DNA from: Caccovicinus sp964425595
GTDB lineage: Bacteria > Bacillota > Clostridia > Lachnospirales > Lachnospiraceae
DNA: 64,000 nt
NCBI GenBank assembly: GCA_964425595.1
Contig: CAYRMW010000002.1
Location: 1-64,000 of the forward strand
Direction of reading: 5' to 3'
Shown: piece after piece, positions 34,169-42,833 of the stretch
Layout of the letters: each line of letters opens with the position of its first letter
Position numbering within the stretch: the first letter of the stretch is position 1
Program-made: the position numbers and the translations under genes
Notes under the pieces: model-generated
What the model was told of the DNA's origin: nothing
Seen by the model: the letters and a program-made list of their open reading frames with translations, nothing else
Database searches by the model: none

Positions 34169-35371
34169 ATGGAAAAAGTATTGTTTACTTCGGAATCGGT
34201 TACCGAGGGCCATCCGGATAAGATGTGCGATCAGATTTCTGACGCGATCCTGGATGCGTTGTTAGAGAAGGATCCGATGAGCCGGGTGGCCTGCGAGACG
34301 GCAGTGACGACCGGCCTGGTCCTGGTGATGGGCGAGATCACCACCAATGCTTACGTGGATATCCAGAAGACGGTCCGGGAGACGATCCGGCAGATCGGCT
34401 ACGATCGGGCCAAGTACGGCTTCGACTGCGATACCTGTGGGGTGATCGTAGCCATCGACGAGCAGTCCGCCGACATCGCGATGGGTGTGGACAAGGCGCT
34501 GGAGGCGAAGGAAAATAAGTTGTCGGATGAGGAGTTGGATGCCATCGGCGCAGGCGACCAGGGCATGATGTTTGGCTTTGCTTCCAATGAGACGCCGGAG
34601 TATATGCCGTACCCCATTGCCCTGGCGCATAAGATGGCCAGAAGGCTGGCACAGGTACGCAAGGATGGGACGCTGCCCTACCTTCGTCCCGATGGAAAGA
34701 CCCAGGTGACGGTGGAATACGATGAGAATGGCCGTCCCAGGCGTTTGGATGCGGTCGTTTTGTCTACGCAGCACGACGAGGCGGTAAGTCAGGAGCAGAT
34801 TCATCAGGACATTAAGAAATATGTATTCGATGCGGTGATCCCGCAGGCGATGGTGGACGCGGATACCCGGTTCTACATCAATCCCACCGGCCGCTTTGTG
34901 ATCGGCGGCCCGCACGGCGACAGCGGCCTGACCGGCCGCAAGATCATCGTGGACAGTTACGGCGGATACGCCCGTCATGGCGGCGGCGCGTTTTCGGGGA
35001 AGGATTGCACCAAGGTGGATCGTTCTGCCGCTTACGCGGCCCGCTATGTAGCGAAGAACCTGGTAGCAGCCGGCCTGGCGGATAAGTGCGAAATCCAGCT
35101 TTCTTATGCCATCGGGGTAGCGCATCCGACTTCCATTATGGTCGACACCTTCGGCACGGGAAAGCTGAGCGATGAGAAGCTGGTGGAGATCATCCGGGAG
35201 AACTTCGATCTTCGCCCGGCCGGGATCATTAAGATGCTGGATCTGCGCCGCCCGATCTATAAGCAGACCGCGGCTTACGGTCATTTTGGAAGAGATGACC
35301 TGGATCTGCCCTGGGAGAGACTGGACCGTGCGGAAGGATTAAGAAAGTATGCCTGCCAGACAAACGGCTGA
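34169..35371 (+). CDS. metK: S-adenosylmethionine synthetase
   Basis: Makes SAM from methionine and ATP. TSESVTEGHPDKMCDQ, the GAGDQGMMFGFA hexapeptide region and GGAFSGKDCTKVDRSAAY are the family signatures, and the 400-residue length is normal. The frame extends upstream to 34055 inside the riboswitch, but homology begins at ATG 34169, preceded by GAGGAG. The SAM-I riboswitch in front gives end-product control. Confidence 0.97.
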   Translation: MEKVLFTSESVTEGHPDKMCDQISDAILDALLEKDPMSRVACETAVTTGLVLVMGEITTNAYVDIQKTVRETIRQIGYDRAKYGFDCDTCGVIVAIDEQSADIAMGVDKALEAKENKLSDEELDAIGAGDQGMMFGFASNETPEYMPYPIALAHKMARRLAQVRKDGTLPYLRPDGKTQVTVEYDENGRPRRLDAVVLSTQHDEAVSQEQIHQDIKKYVFDAVIPQAMVDADTRFYINPTGRFVIGGPHGDSGLTGRKIIVDSYGGYARHGGGAFSGKDCTKVDRSAAYAARYVAKNLVAAGLADKCEIQLSYAIGVAHPTSIMVDTFGTGKLSDEKLVEIIRENFDLRPAGIIKMLDLRRPIYKQTAAYGHFGRDDLDLPWERLDRAEGLRKYACQTNG

Positions 35372-35400
35372 GGTTTGGGGACAGGATTGGGAGACAGCGC

Positions 35401-36156
35401 ATGAAGAAAATGATATCCTGGAACGTAAACGGCCTGCGGGCGTGCGTGGGCAAGGGATTTTTGACGTATCTTAACGAGGTGGACGCAGATATCTTCTGTA
35501 TTCAGGAAAGCAAGCTGCAGGAGGGACAAATTGACCTGGAGCTTCCCGGCTACCACCAGTACTGGAATTACGCCCGAAAGAAAGGATATTCGGGCACGGC
35601 TATGTTCACAAAGGAAAAGCCCATCATGGTTTCATACGGGCTGGGGATCGAAGAGCATGACCAGGAAGGCCGCGTCATTACCGCGGAATTTCCGGATTAT
35701 TATGTGGTTACCTGTTATACGCCGAATTCCCAGGCGGATCTTGCCCGGCTTTCTTATCGGATGATCTGGGAGGACGCCTTTCTGGCGTATCTTAAAGGGC
35801 TGGAGGCGGCCAAGCCGGTCATCTTTTGCGGCGACCTGAATGTGGCCCACCAGGAGATCGATCTGAAGAATCCGAAAGCGAACCGGAAGAACGCCGGTTT
35901 TACGGACGAGGAGCGCCAGAAATTTACGCAGCTTCTCGGCGCCGGATTTATCGACACGTTCCGCTATTTCTATCCGGATCAGGAGGGGATCTATTCCTGG
36001 TGGTCGTACCGTTTTTCCGCGAGATCAAGGAATGCGGGGTGGCGCATTGATTATTTCTGTGTTTCGGAAAGCCTGAAAGACCGGCTTGGCGGAGCGGCCA
36101 TCCATACCGAGGTTATGGGTTCGGATCATTGCCCGGTGGAGCTGGATCTGCTTTAG
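35401..36156 (+). CDS. exoA: Exodeoxyribonuclease III / AP endonuclease
   Basis: Base-excision-repair nuclease that cuts at abasic sites. ISWNVNGLRA, the metal-binding Glu in CIQESKLQ, the catalytic YTPNSQ segment, GDLNVAHQEID and the terminal GSDHCPVELDL are all present, so it should be active. It has 251 residues, the normal length. It follows metK by 29 nt and may share its transcript. Confidence 0.95.
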   Translation: MKKMISWNVNGLRACVGKGFLTYLNEVDADIFCIQESKLQEGQIDLELPGYHQYWNYARKKGYSGTAMFTKEKPIMVSYGLGIEEHDQEGRVITAEFPDYYVVTCYTPNSQADLARLSYRMIWEDAFLAYLKGLEAAKPVIFCGDLNVAHQEIDLKNPKANRKNAGFTDEERQKFTQLLGAGFIDTFRYFYPDQEGIYSWWSYRFSARSRNAGWRIDYFCVSESLKDRLGGAAIHTEVMGSDHCPVELDLL

Positions 36157-36173
36157 CTTAAAGGAGCGTGCGA

Positions 36174-36218
36174 GCGCCCGTGGGGGTGAGATGATCATCC
36201 CGCGCGGGCGCGCTTTTT
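36174..36218 (+). terminator. Terminator after exoA
   Basis: GCGCCCG (36174-36180) pairs with CGGGCGC (36205-36211), with further pairing inside, and is followed by GCTTTTT. A TATAAT -10 for the next gene is at 36288-36293 with no clear -35. Confidence 0.75.
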
Positions 36219-36369
36219 GTATGAAATCGGACGGTGCCTGCCGGGGCGCTGCCGTGAAAAGGGATGGAAAAATCCGGGACTATCCCTTATAATGGTAAGG
36301 GACTCAGGTTTGAACGTAAAACGCAGAAGTGAACGATTGCTTCTCGAAAAGAGAGAGGAGTTGACTGCT

Positions 36370-38274
36370 ATGGAAAGGTTTAAGGCAGTAAGGGATGACC
36401 GGCGCTATCCGCTGGGCGCCACGCCGGCAGAGGGCGGCGTGCATTTTTCCGTGGTATGGGCGGGGGAAAGTTGCCGTCTGCTGCTGTTCGGAAAAGACAG
36501 GAAAAAAACGGAGGCGGAGATAGACTTCTCCATCCGGGAGCGCATCGGCGATGTATGGAACGTAACAGTGACCGGTGATTTTCAGGATATAGCGTATTGT
36601 TATGAGATGGATGGCGTGCGGAAAGAGGATCCTTACGGGCTCCGCTTTTACGGGAGAGAGAAATGGGGTAATGAAAAAAATCTGTCCCGCGTTCTGTTCG
36701 CGTCCGCGCTGTCCGGCGTCTATGACTGGGAGGGGGATGAGCAGCCGGAGATCTCGTTTGAGGACTGCATCCTCTACCGGCTCCATGTCCGCGGGTTTAC
36801 CAGGCACGTTTCTTCCGGTGTGGAAAACCGGGGAACCTTTGCCGGGATCCGGGAGAAGATCCCCTATCTGAAAGAACTGGGGGTTACCACTCTGGAGATC
36901 CTGCCGCCGGTAGAGTTTCAGGAGGTCATGGTCCAGACCGGGCCGGGCCAGAATCCATACCTGCAGGAGGATATTCCTTCGGGAAAGCTGAATTACTGGG
37001 GTTTTGTCCCGGGACTCTTCTTTGCGCCGAAGGCCTCGTACTGCTCCGGCCGCGAGAAGGATCCGGAGAAGGAGATGAAGGATCTGGTCAAGGCCCTTCA
37101 CCGGGAGGGGATGGAACTGATCATCGATCTGTTCTTCACCGGCCGGGAGGCGGAATGCTATGTGCTGGATGTGCTCCGCTTCTGGGCCAGAGAGTACCAT
37201 GTGGACGGCTTTCATCTCATCGGCTATGTGCCGGCCGCGCTGGTGGGCGGAGACCCTTATCTAAGCCGCGTCAAACTCTTTTCTTCGTCATGGGAGGGGA
37301 TCAATGGCGGCCGGCACCGGCACTTGGCTGAGTACAATGATGGATTCTGCATCGAGATGCGGCGTTTTCTGAAGGGCGATGAGGATATGCTTAACCACGT
37401 GATCGCCAGGACCAGAAAGAATCCGTCCGCCTTCGGCGTCGTGAATTATATGGCGAATACCAACGGCTTTACGCTGATGGATGCCGTTTCCTATGACCGA
37501 AAGCACAATGAGGACAACGGAGAACACAACCAGGACGGCTGCGATTACAATTATTCCTGGAACTGCGGCGTGGAGGGCCCCACCCGAAAGAAAAAGATCG
37601 TGGAGATGCGCCGGAAGCTGCTGCGCAACGCGTTCCTCCTTGCTTTCCTCAGCCAGGGGACTCCGTTAATTCTGGCAGGAGATGAATTCGGCAATTCCAA
37701 GAATGGGAACAATAACGCCTACTGCCAGGATAACGAGATCTCCTGGCTGAACTGGAACCAGATGAAAACAAATAAGGAGCAGCTGGAATTTGTTAAGGCC
37801 GTGATCCGGTTCAGGAAGGCGCATCCGATCTTTCATATGCCCGGGGAGGCGAGGAATGTCGATTATCATTCCCTTGGTATGCCGGATGTCTCTTATCATG
37901 GGGTCAAGGCGTGGTGCCCGGAATTTGAAAATTTCCGACGTCAGCTGGGGATCCTTTACTGCGGCCCCTATGCGAAGAAGGCGGACGGCAGTCCGGATGA
38001 TTACTTCTTCGTTGCCTACAACATGCACTGGGAACCGCACGATTTTGCGCTCCCGAACCTTCCGAAGACCATGCGGTGGTTTGTGGCGATGAACACCGAT
38101 TCCCGGGATGGGACGGCAGTCTGCGCGCCGGGAAAGGAACTCTTTTTGGACAAGCAGAAGCAGTATCTGGTCCCGCCGAGGACGATCGTGGTGTTTATCG
38201 GGAAAGTATGGGGAGAAAAAAAGAGCAAAGCCGGAAAGAAGGGGAAGGGAAAGGATGAGGCAGAGCGCGTTTAA
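36370..38274 (+). CDS. GlgX/isoamylase-like GH13 protein lacking the catalytic residues
   Basis: The overall layout (N-terminal CBM48-like domain, then a GH13 barrel with the conserved DNGEHNQDGCDYNYSWNCGVEG block and FLSQGTPLILAGDEFGNSK) is clearly that of glycogen-debranching isoamylases. However, region II reads DGFHLIG (Arg to His282, nucleophile Asp to Ile284), region III KLFSSSWEG (Glu to Ser306) and region IV MANTNGF (His-Asp to Thr364-Asn365). All three catalytic acids are gone, so it is probably a non-hydrolytic glycan-binding or regulatory protein. The frame is otherwise intact at 634 residues, arguing against a decaying pseudogene. ATG 36370 has GAGGAG 9 nt upstream. Confidence 0.85.
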   Translation: MERFKAVRDDRRYPLGATPAEGGVHFSVVWAGESCRLLLFGKDRKKTEAEIDFSIRERIGDVWNVTVTGDFQDIAYCYEMDGVRKEDPYGLRFYGREKWGNEKNLSRVLFASALSGVYDWEGDEQPEISFEDCILYRLHVRGFTRHVSSGVENRGTFAGIREKIPYLKELGVTTLEILPPVEFQEVMVQTGPGQNPYLQEDIPSGKLNYWGFVPGLFFAPKASYCSGREKDPEKEMKDLVKALHREGMELIIDLFFTGREAECYVLDVLRFWAREYHVDGFHLIGYVPAALVGGDPYLSRVKLFSSSWEGINGGRHRHLAEYNDGFCIEMRRFLKGDEDMLNHVIARTRKNPSAFGVVNYMANTNGFTLMDAVSYDRKHNEDNGEHNQDGCDYNYSWNCGVEGPTRKKKIVEMRRKLLRNAFLLAFLSQGTPLILAGDEFGNSKNGNNNAYCQDNEISWLNWNQMKTNKEQLEFVKAVIRFRKAHPIFHMPGEARNVDYHSLGMPDVSYHGVKAWCPEFENFRRQLGILYCGPYAKKADGSPDDYFFVAYNMHWEPHDFALPNLPKTMRWFVAMNTDSRDGTAVCAPGKELFLDKQKQYLVPPRTIVVFIGKVWGEKKSKAGKKGKGKDEAERV

Positions 38275-39172
38275 AGAGGTGCAGAGCAGGACAGAACAGG
38301 GAAAGACCGCGATGGTCGAGTTTTCGATGGAGGGGAAGACCTGGAGAAGGGTATGGATGCCGAGAGAACGCCTGATCCTTCTGGGCGGGGGGCATATCGC
38401 TCTTGCGCTGTGCCGGATCGGCGCGCTTCTGGATTTTGACGTGACCGTGCTGGATGACCGCCCTGCTTTTGCCAACCATCTGCGGTTTCCCCAGGCAAAG
38501 ACCGTGATCTGCAATGGATTCGGACCGGGACTGGAGGAGATCGGCCCCGGGGAGGACGATTATATCTGCGTGATCACCCGCGGGCACCGCTGGGACGGCG
38601 AATGCCTGCGGCAGATCCTGAAGGGCCGGATGCCGGCGTACCTGGGCATGATCGGTTCGAAGAGGCGGACGGCGGGGATGATGGAGGAGCTTGAGAGAGA
38701 GGGCTTTGCCCGGGAACGGCTGGAAAAGATCTGCGCGCCGATCGGTCTGCCGATCGGCGCGCAGACGGCGGCCGAGATCGCAGTGTCGATCGCGGCGCAG
38801 CTGGTCGAGTATCGGACGAAGAAGCGCAGGAAAGCGGAAGAGGCGGGACGCCTGTCCTGTACGGATATGGATGCGCCGGTCGTCGGGGCGCTTGCCGGGG
38901 GCGCGGGGAGCCAGACGATGGCGCTGGTCGTGGAAACCAGGGGATCCACGCCGGCCAGAGCGGGCGCGATGATGGCGGTAGACGCCATCGGACGCGCGGT
39001 GGGAACCATCGGCGGCGGCTGCGGCGAGGCGGAAGTGATCCGGGAAGCCGTCCGTATGGCAGGAACAGACCAGAAGAAGCTGGTAACGGTGAATATGACG
39101 CATGAAGTAGCGGAGGAAGAGGGCATGGTCTGCGGCGGCACGATGACGGTGCTCCTTGAAGGAATCACATGA
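38255..39172 (+). CDS. XdhC/CoxI-family protein with reversed domain order
   Basis: XdhC-type proteins bind molybdenum cofactor and help sulfurate and insert it into xanthine-dehydrogenase-family enzymes. Usually the CoxI-type domain comes first and the Rossmann domain second. Here the Rossmann part is first (LILLGGGHIALAL from about residue 40, then GHRWDGECL and MIGSKRR). The CoxI-type part follows (MALVVETRGSTPARAG, VGTIGGGCGEAEV, MVCGGTMTVLLEG). Start ATG 38255 has GGGGAAGGG upstream and overlaps the GlgX-like gene by 20 nt, so they are co-transcribed. No molybdenum hydroxylase gene is in the window. Confidence 0.85.
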   Translation: MRQSAFKEVQSRTEQGKTAMVEFSMEGKTWRRVWMPRERLILLGGGHIALALCRIGALLDFDVTVLDDRPAFANHLRFPQAKTVICNGFGPGLEEIGPGEDDYICVITRGHRWDGECLRQILKGRMPAYLGMIGSKRRTAGMMEELEREGFARERLEKICAPIGLPIGAQTAAEIAVSIAAQLVEYRTKKRRKAEEAGRLSCTDMDAPVVGALAGGAGSQTMALVVETRGSTPARAGAMMAVDAIGRAVGTIGGGCGEAEVIREAVRMAGTDQKKLVTVNMTHEVAEEEGMVCGGTMTVLLEGIT

Positions 39173-39204
39173 TCCCGGACCCGTGCGGCATCCTTTCATC
39201 AGAC

Positions 39205-39246
39205 GCCGGGACGGGGCGGCCGGGAGACCGGCTGCCCCATCCCGGC
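39205..39246. terminator. Strong hairpin between the converging xdhC-like and luxS genes
   Basis: A 19-nt arm (39205-39223) pairs with 39228-39246 with few mismatches around a GAGA-type loop. There is no long T-run, but its position between converging genes suggests bidirectional termination. Confidence 0.65.
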
Positions 39247-39248
39247 AT

Positions 39249-39728
39249 TTACTCCGGATAGACCAGACGGTCTTTCGTGATATCGTCCAGCACCTCCGCA
39301 AGGAAACGCCGGGCCAGGTAATTCGCCATGGGAAGATTCATATCCAGGTAATTGCCGCAGTCTCTGGCACAGGCGCCGGGGATCTCGCCCTGATAATCCC
39401 GGATAAAGGAAAACATCTCCGCCATCAGGGGCACGATGTCCCGGGAGGTATAGTCTCCGGCCAGCAGCAGATAAAAGCCGGTACGGCAGCCCATGGGGCC
39501 GAAATACAGGACCTGCGGACCAAAGCGGGCGTGATTGCGCAGAAAGGTAGCGCCCAGATGCTCGATGGTGTGGACCTCGGCCGTATTCATGACCGGCTCA
39601 CAGTTGGGGCGGGTCATGCGGATGTCAAACGTCGTCACCACGGTGTCGCCTGCCCTGTCCTTCCGGGACACATAGATCCCCGGCAGCAGGGCCAGGTGGT
39701 TAATGGTAAAGCTGGTTATTTTTTGCAT
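39249..39728 (-). CDS. luxS: S-ribosylhomocysteine lyase
   Basis: Iron- or zinc-dependent lyase of the activated methyl cycle that splits S-ribosylhomocysteine to homocysteine and DPD, the AI-2 precursor. The metal ligands are His53, His57 (HTIEH) and Cys124 (ARDCGNYLDMN), and Glu56 is the catalytic base. Start ATG 39728 has GGAGG 7 nt upstream; the frame opens further upstream without homology. It is 159 residues, full length. It lies 10 kb from no other methyl-cycle gene except metK (34169). Confidence 0.96.
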   Translation of the reverse strand: MQKITSFTINHLALLPGIYVSRKDRAGDTVVTTFDIRMTRPNCEPVMNTAEVHTIEHLGATFLRNHARFGPQVLYFGPMGCRTGFYLLLAGDYTSRDIVPLMAEMFSFIRDYQGEIPGACARDCGNYLDMNLPMANYLARRFLAEVLDDITKDRLVYPE

Positions 39729-39814
39729 AAACGATCCTCCATTTTGAACGGCCGCGGGGGGCGGGCGGTCCTTACGTTCTGCCGGATCGCCGCGGACAGC
39801 CTGCAGCCGTACGC

Positions 39815-40711
39815 TTACTCCACGGGATTTTTCAATGAGCCGATTCCCTCGATGCGGCATTCCACCACGTCGCCCGGCTTCAGGAATTTCGGCGGGTCAA
39901 ACCCAAGGCCCACGCCTGACGGCGTCCCCATGGAGATGATGGTGCCGGCCTTCAGGGTCATCCCCCGGGAAAGCTCGCAGATGACATGGTCGATGTCAAA
40001 GATCAGAAGCTCGGTATTGCTGTCCTGACGCAGCTCGCCGTTTACCAGAGACTGGATGGAGAGCTTCGGCGGATAGGGAAGGCTGTCGGCCGTCACGATA
40101 CACGGCCCCATGGGCAGGAAGCCGTCCAGGCTTTTGCCGAAATACCACTGTTTGTGCCGGTTCTGCAGGTTCCGGGCGCTGACGTCATTGATGATGGTGT
40201 AGCCGAAAACATATTCCTGTGCGTGGCCGGCAGGCACGTTTCTGGCGTCCTTGCGGATGATGACGGCCAGCTCTGCCTCATAGTCCAGGCTGTCCACGAG
40301 ATCGGCGTGGCTGGGGATGGGCTGCCCCGGATCGACGGCGCGGTTTGTACGTTTGGAGAAATATACGGCATATGGCCGCCGGCCGTCGAAGGCTTCCTGT
40401 TTATAGCGGGCGGACTCTTCCGCGTGCGCCATATAGTTGATGCCCAGACAGATCACGTCCTGTGCCGGTTCGGGGATGGGCGCCAAGAGTACGGCATCCC
40501 GGACAGGCGCGGCGCCGGGGACGTCTTCCGGCTGTCTTGAGATCCCCCAGGCAACGCGCTGCATCTCTCCTTCACTGATTTCGCGGATCAGCTGGAGCAT
40601 GGTTTCGTAATCAATTTCAAAGGATTTCAGAGGGTAGATCCAGCTTTCATCCGGATTAAACACACCCAGCAGGGTGTGAACGCGGTCTACCTGATAGGTA
40701 ACAAATTTCAT
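39815..40711 (-). CDS. Fumarylacetoacetate hydrolase-family protein
   Basis: Metal-dependent hydrolase/isomerase/decarboxylase family. The C-terminal FAH domain (about residues 85-295) has CLGINYMAHAEE, the metal ligand segment DYEAELAVII, and the terminal GTPSGVGLGFDPPKFLKPGDVVE. Members act on acylpyruvates, oxaloacetate or 2-keto acids; the substrate here is not evident. AAGGAGG lies 10 nt before ATG 40711. The luxS gene follows after 86 nt and may be co-transcribed. Confidence 0.88.
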   Translation of the reverse strand: MKFVTYQVDRVHTLLGVFNPDESWIYPLKSFEIDYETMLQLIREISEGEMQRVAWGISRQPEDVPGAAPVRDAVLLAPIPEPAQDVICLGINYMAHAEESARYKQEAFDGRRPYAVYFSKRTNRAVDPGQPIPSHADLVDSLDYEAELAVIIRKDARNVPAGHAQEYVFGYTIINDVSARNLQNRHKQWYFGKSLDGFLPMGPCIVTADSLPYPPKLSIQSLVNGELRQDSNTELLIFDIDHVICELSRGMTLKAGTIISMGTPSGVGLGFDPPKFLKPGDVVECRIEGIGSLKNPVE

Positions 40712-40740
40712 AACGTGAATACCTCCTTGCTGCTTCTTTT

Positions 40741-40769
40741 ATCCTAGCACAGCGAGAGAAAATTTACAA
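40741..40769 (-). promoter_or_regulatory. Promoter of the FAH-family gene
   Basis: On the minus strand, TTGTAA (40769-40764) and TAGGAT (40746-40741) are 17 bp apart, with TGC directly before the -10 (extended -10 element). Confidence 0.65.
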
Positions 40770-40901
40770 ATCCTATTCGATGGAACCGTATGATTCCCGG
40801 CTTTTCTCCCGAATGGGAGGTGATCAAAGTCATCCTTTCGAAATCTCTCCTTTGCGCGGTTTACGGCCTGCGTTCCTTCCCATACTCGGTGAAAACGCAC
40901 G

Positions 40902-40948
40902 AAAGGCAGGCGGGCCGCCCCGCAAAGGGGACGGTTCCGCCTGCCTTT
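40902..40948. terminator. Hairpin downstream of rubrerythrin
   Basis: AAAGGCAGGCGG (40902-40913) pairs perfectly with CCGCCTGCCTTT (40937-40948), with further pairing within the loop. It would end the rubrerythrin transcript (minus strand). Confidence 0.75.
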
Positions 40949-40977
40949 CTGTATACCGCGAACGCGCGTCGCCGGCA

Positions 40978-41517
40978 TTAATAGTTTTCCACTTTTCTTT
41001 CGAAGTAAGCCTTCGGGTGCGCGCAGCAGGGACAGATCTCCGGCGCTTCCTCGCCCTCATAGATATATCCGCAGTTGCGGCACTTCCATCCCAGAGGCGC
41101 GTCGCCCTTGAAGGTTTTGTCTGCCTTCAGGCTTTCCAGAAGCTTGAGGTAGCGCCGCTCGTGCGCCGCCTCTACCTTGGCCACCAGCTCGAACTTCACC
41201 GCTAGCTCTTCAAAGCCTTCTTCCCTGGCCTCTCTTGCCATACGCGCGTACATATCGGTCCACTCGAAATTCTCACCTGCGGCGGCATCCGCCAGGTTCG
41301 TTTCGGGCGTACCGACACCGCCGTGCAGCTCCTTGAACCACATCTTGGCGTGCTCTTTTTCCTGATCCGCGGTCTCCAGATACAGGGCAGCCATCTGCTC
41401 GTAACCGGCTTTCTTTGCCACCGAGGCGTAAAAGGTGTATTTATTGCGTGCCTCGGACTCGCCGGCAAATGCGTCTTTTAAATTCTGTTCTGTTTTGGTC
41501 CCACTGTATTTTGACAT
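40978..41517 (-). CDS. rbr: Rubrerythrin
   Basis: Non-haem diiron peroxidase that removes hydrogen peroxide in anaerobes. An N-terminal ferritin-like four-helix bundle (FAGESEARNKYTFYA, DQEKEHAKMWF, later AAHERRYLKLLE) holds the diiron ligands. A C-terminal rubredoxin domain (CRNCGYIYEG...CPCCAHPK) passes electrons. ATG 41517 has GGAGG 5 nt upstream. It follows the reverse-rubrerythrin gene by 27 nt in one operon and is presumably under the same PerR-type control. Confidence 0.95.
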   Translation of the reverse strand: MSKYSGTKTEQNLKDAFAGESEARNKYTFYASVAKKAGYEQMAALYLETADQEKEHAKMWFKELHGGVGTPETNLADAAAGENFEWTDMYARMAREAREEGFEELAVKFELVAKVEAAHERRYLKLLESLKADKTFKGDAPLGWKCRNCGYIYEGEEAPEICPCCAHPKAYFERKVENY

Positions 41518-41544
41518 AAGCGCCTCCTTCTGCATGATCAAAGA

Positions 41545-42093
41545 TTAACCGAAATACCGCTTTAATAAGCCCTGGAAGGCACAGCCGTGACGGGCCTCAT
41601 CCTTCGCCATCTCATGAACGGTGTCATGGATCGCGTCGAGGTTAGCCTTCTTTGCCCGAAGCGCCAGATCGAACTTTCCGGCGGTGGCGCCATTCTCGGC
41701 AGCAACGCGAAGCTCCAGGTTCTTTTTGGTGCTGGGGGTAACGACTTCGCCTAACAGCTCGGCAAACTTGGCGGCATGCTCCGCTTCCTCGAAAGCGGCG
41801 GTCTTATAATATTCGCCGATTTCCGGATAGCCCTCGCGGTATGCCTGACGGGACATCGCCAGATACATGCCGACTTCCGAGCACTCGCCCTCAAAGTTCG
41901 CGCGCAGGTCGTTGATGATATCTTCGCTCACGCCCTCCGCTTTGCCCACGCCGATCTCATGCTGGCAGGCCCAGGTCATCTCTTCTTCCTGGAGTTTAAA
42001 CTTGGAAGCGGGAACCTTACAGACAGGACAGGCCTCCGGCGGATTCTCTCCTTCGTGAATATAGCCGCATACGGTACATACCCATTTTTTCAT
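41545..42093 (-). CDS. Reverse rubrerythrin
   Basis: Domain order is opposite to classical rubrerythrin: the rubredoxin module is N-terminal (CTVCGYIHEGENPPEACPVC) and the diiron four-helix bundle follows (ECSEVGMYLAMSRQAYREGYPEI, FEEAEHAAKFAE, KDEARHGCAFQGLL). Clostridial homologues are strongly oxygen-induced and act as NADH-linked peroxide and oxygen reductases. ATG 42093 has AAGGAG 9 nt upstream. It is the first gene of the two-gene operon, right behind a promoter with a PerR-box-like palindrome. Confidence 0.93.
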   Translation of the reverse strand: MKKWVCTVCGYIHEGENPPEACPVCKVPASKFKLQEEEMTWACQHEIGVGKAEGVSEDIINDLRANFEGECSEVGMYLAMSRQAYREGYPEIGEYYKTAAFEEAEHAAKFAELLGEVVTPSTKKNLELRVAAENGATAGKFDLALRAKKANLDAIHDTVHEMAKDEARHGCAFQGLLKRYFG

Positions 42094-42203
42094 GATCGTG
42101 ATCTCCTTTTCTTTGTCAGTGAGCCGCGGCCGTACAGGAAGCCCGCAAGTCGGACTGTCCCGGCCGCGGCCGGATTTATGGTTTCGATGGTTGAAAATTA
42201 AAA

Positions 42204-42252
42204 TAGTAATTATTACTGATATTAATGTAGCACATCGCCTGGACAATGTCAA
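42204..42252 (-). promoter_or_regulatory. Promoter and PerR-type box of the rubrerythrin operon
   Basis: On the minus strand, TTGACA (42252-42247) and TACATT (42229-42224) are 17 bp apart, with TGC as an extended -10. A 7-1-7 palindrome (TAGTAAT-T-ATTACTG, 42204-42218) matches 11 of 15 positions of the PerR consensus and covers the start of transcription. Confidence 0.75.
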
Positions 42253-42257
42253 GCGTT

Positions 42258-42662
42258 TTACGCCGATTCCTGAGAATTATTTTCACCGCATGCGCTGCAG
42301 ATGCCGTAGAAGGTAGAAGTATGGCCTTCGATCTTCCCGTTGAATGAGCGCTGGGCCAGTGAATTGATCTCTTCGACAGGCAGCATGGGAAGATCCGACA
42401 CCTGGCGGCAGCAGCGGCAGACAAAGTGGTAGTGATTGGCGGCGTTGCCGTCAAAGTGGTCTGCGCCGTCGCCAAAGTTCAGTTTCTGGATTTCGCCAAG
42501 CTCCACCAGAAGATTCAGATTCCGGTAGACGGTTCCCAGGCTGATGTTGGGGAATTCCTCGCGGATGCTGGCGTAGAGGGCATCAGCGGTAGGATGGTCG
42601 CAGCGCCTGATAAGGGCATTTTTGATGGATTCGCGCTGCCGGCTGTATTTCAGGGTTTTCAT
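42258..42662 (-). CDS. perR: Fur-family peroxide regulator, PerR-like
   Basis: Metal-dependent repressor. The N-terminal winged helix (TADALYASIREEFPNISLGTVYRNLNLL) is followed by a dimerisation domain with the regulatory-metal motif HFDGNAANHYHFVC and two structural-zinc CxxC pairs (CRCC and CSAC). These fit PerR better than Fur, as does its place next to the rubrerythrin genes and the PerR-like boxes in both promoters. ATG 42662 has AAAGGAG 5 nt upstream. The length of 134 residues is normal. Confidence 0.88.
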   Translation of the reverse strand: MKTLKYSRQRESIKNALIRRCDHPTADALYASIREEFPNISLGTVYRNLNLLVELGEIQKLNFGDGADHFDGNAANHYHFVCRCCRQVSDLPMLPVEEINSLAQRSFNGKIEGHTSTFYGICSACGENNSQESA

Positions 42663-42723
42663 AGAGACTCCTTTCCGTGTTTCGCACGCCCGCAAGCCTT
42701 AACATTATACATGATATTAATAA

Positions 42724-42760
42724 CCATTATCATTATAAAAGAAGTTGGAATGCCTGTCAA
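42724..42760 (-). promoter_or_regulatory. perR promoter with autoregulatory PerR-type box
   Basis: On the minus strand, TTGACA (42760-42755) and TATAAT (42737-42732) are 17 bp apart. TTATAATGATAATGG (42738-42724) matches the PerR consensus at 11 of 14 informative positions and overlaps the -10, so autorepression is likely. Confidence 0.72.
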
Positions 42761-42793
42761 CAGGAAATCGACATTGGCGGGAGAGGCGCAGTC

Positions 42794-42833
42794 AAAAAAG
42801 GCCGGAGAGGGCTTTAGAGCACCCTCTCCAGCC
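42794..42833 (-). terminator. Intrinsic terminator of the PHP gene
   Basis: On the minus strand, the arm 42833-42822 pairs with 42811-42800 (12 bp, one G-T) and is followed by six T (42799-42794). The stop codon of the PHP gene lies in the loop. Confidence 0.85.
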
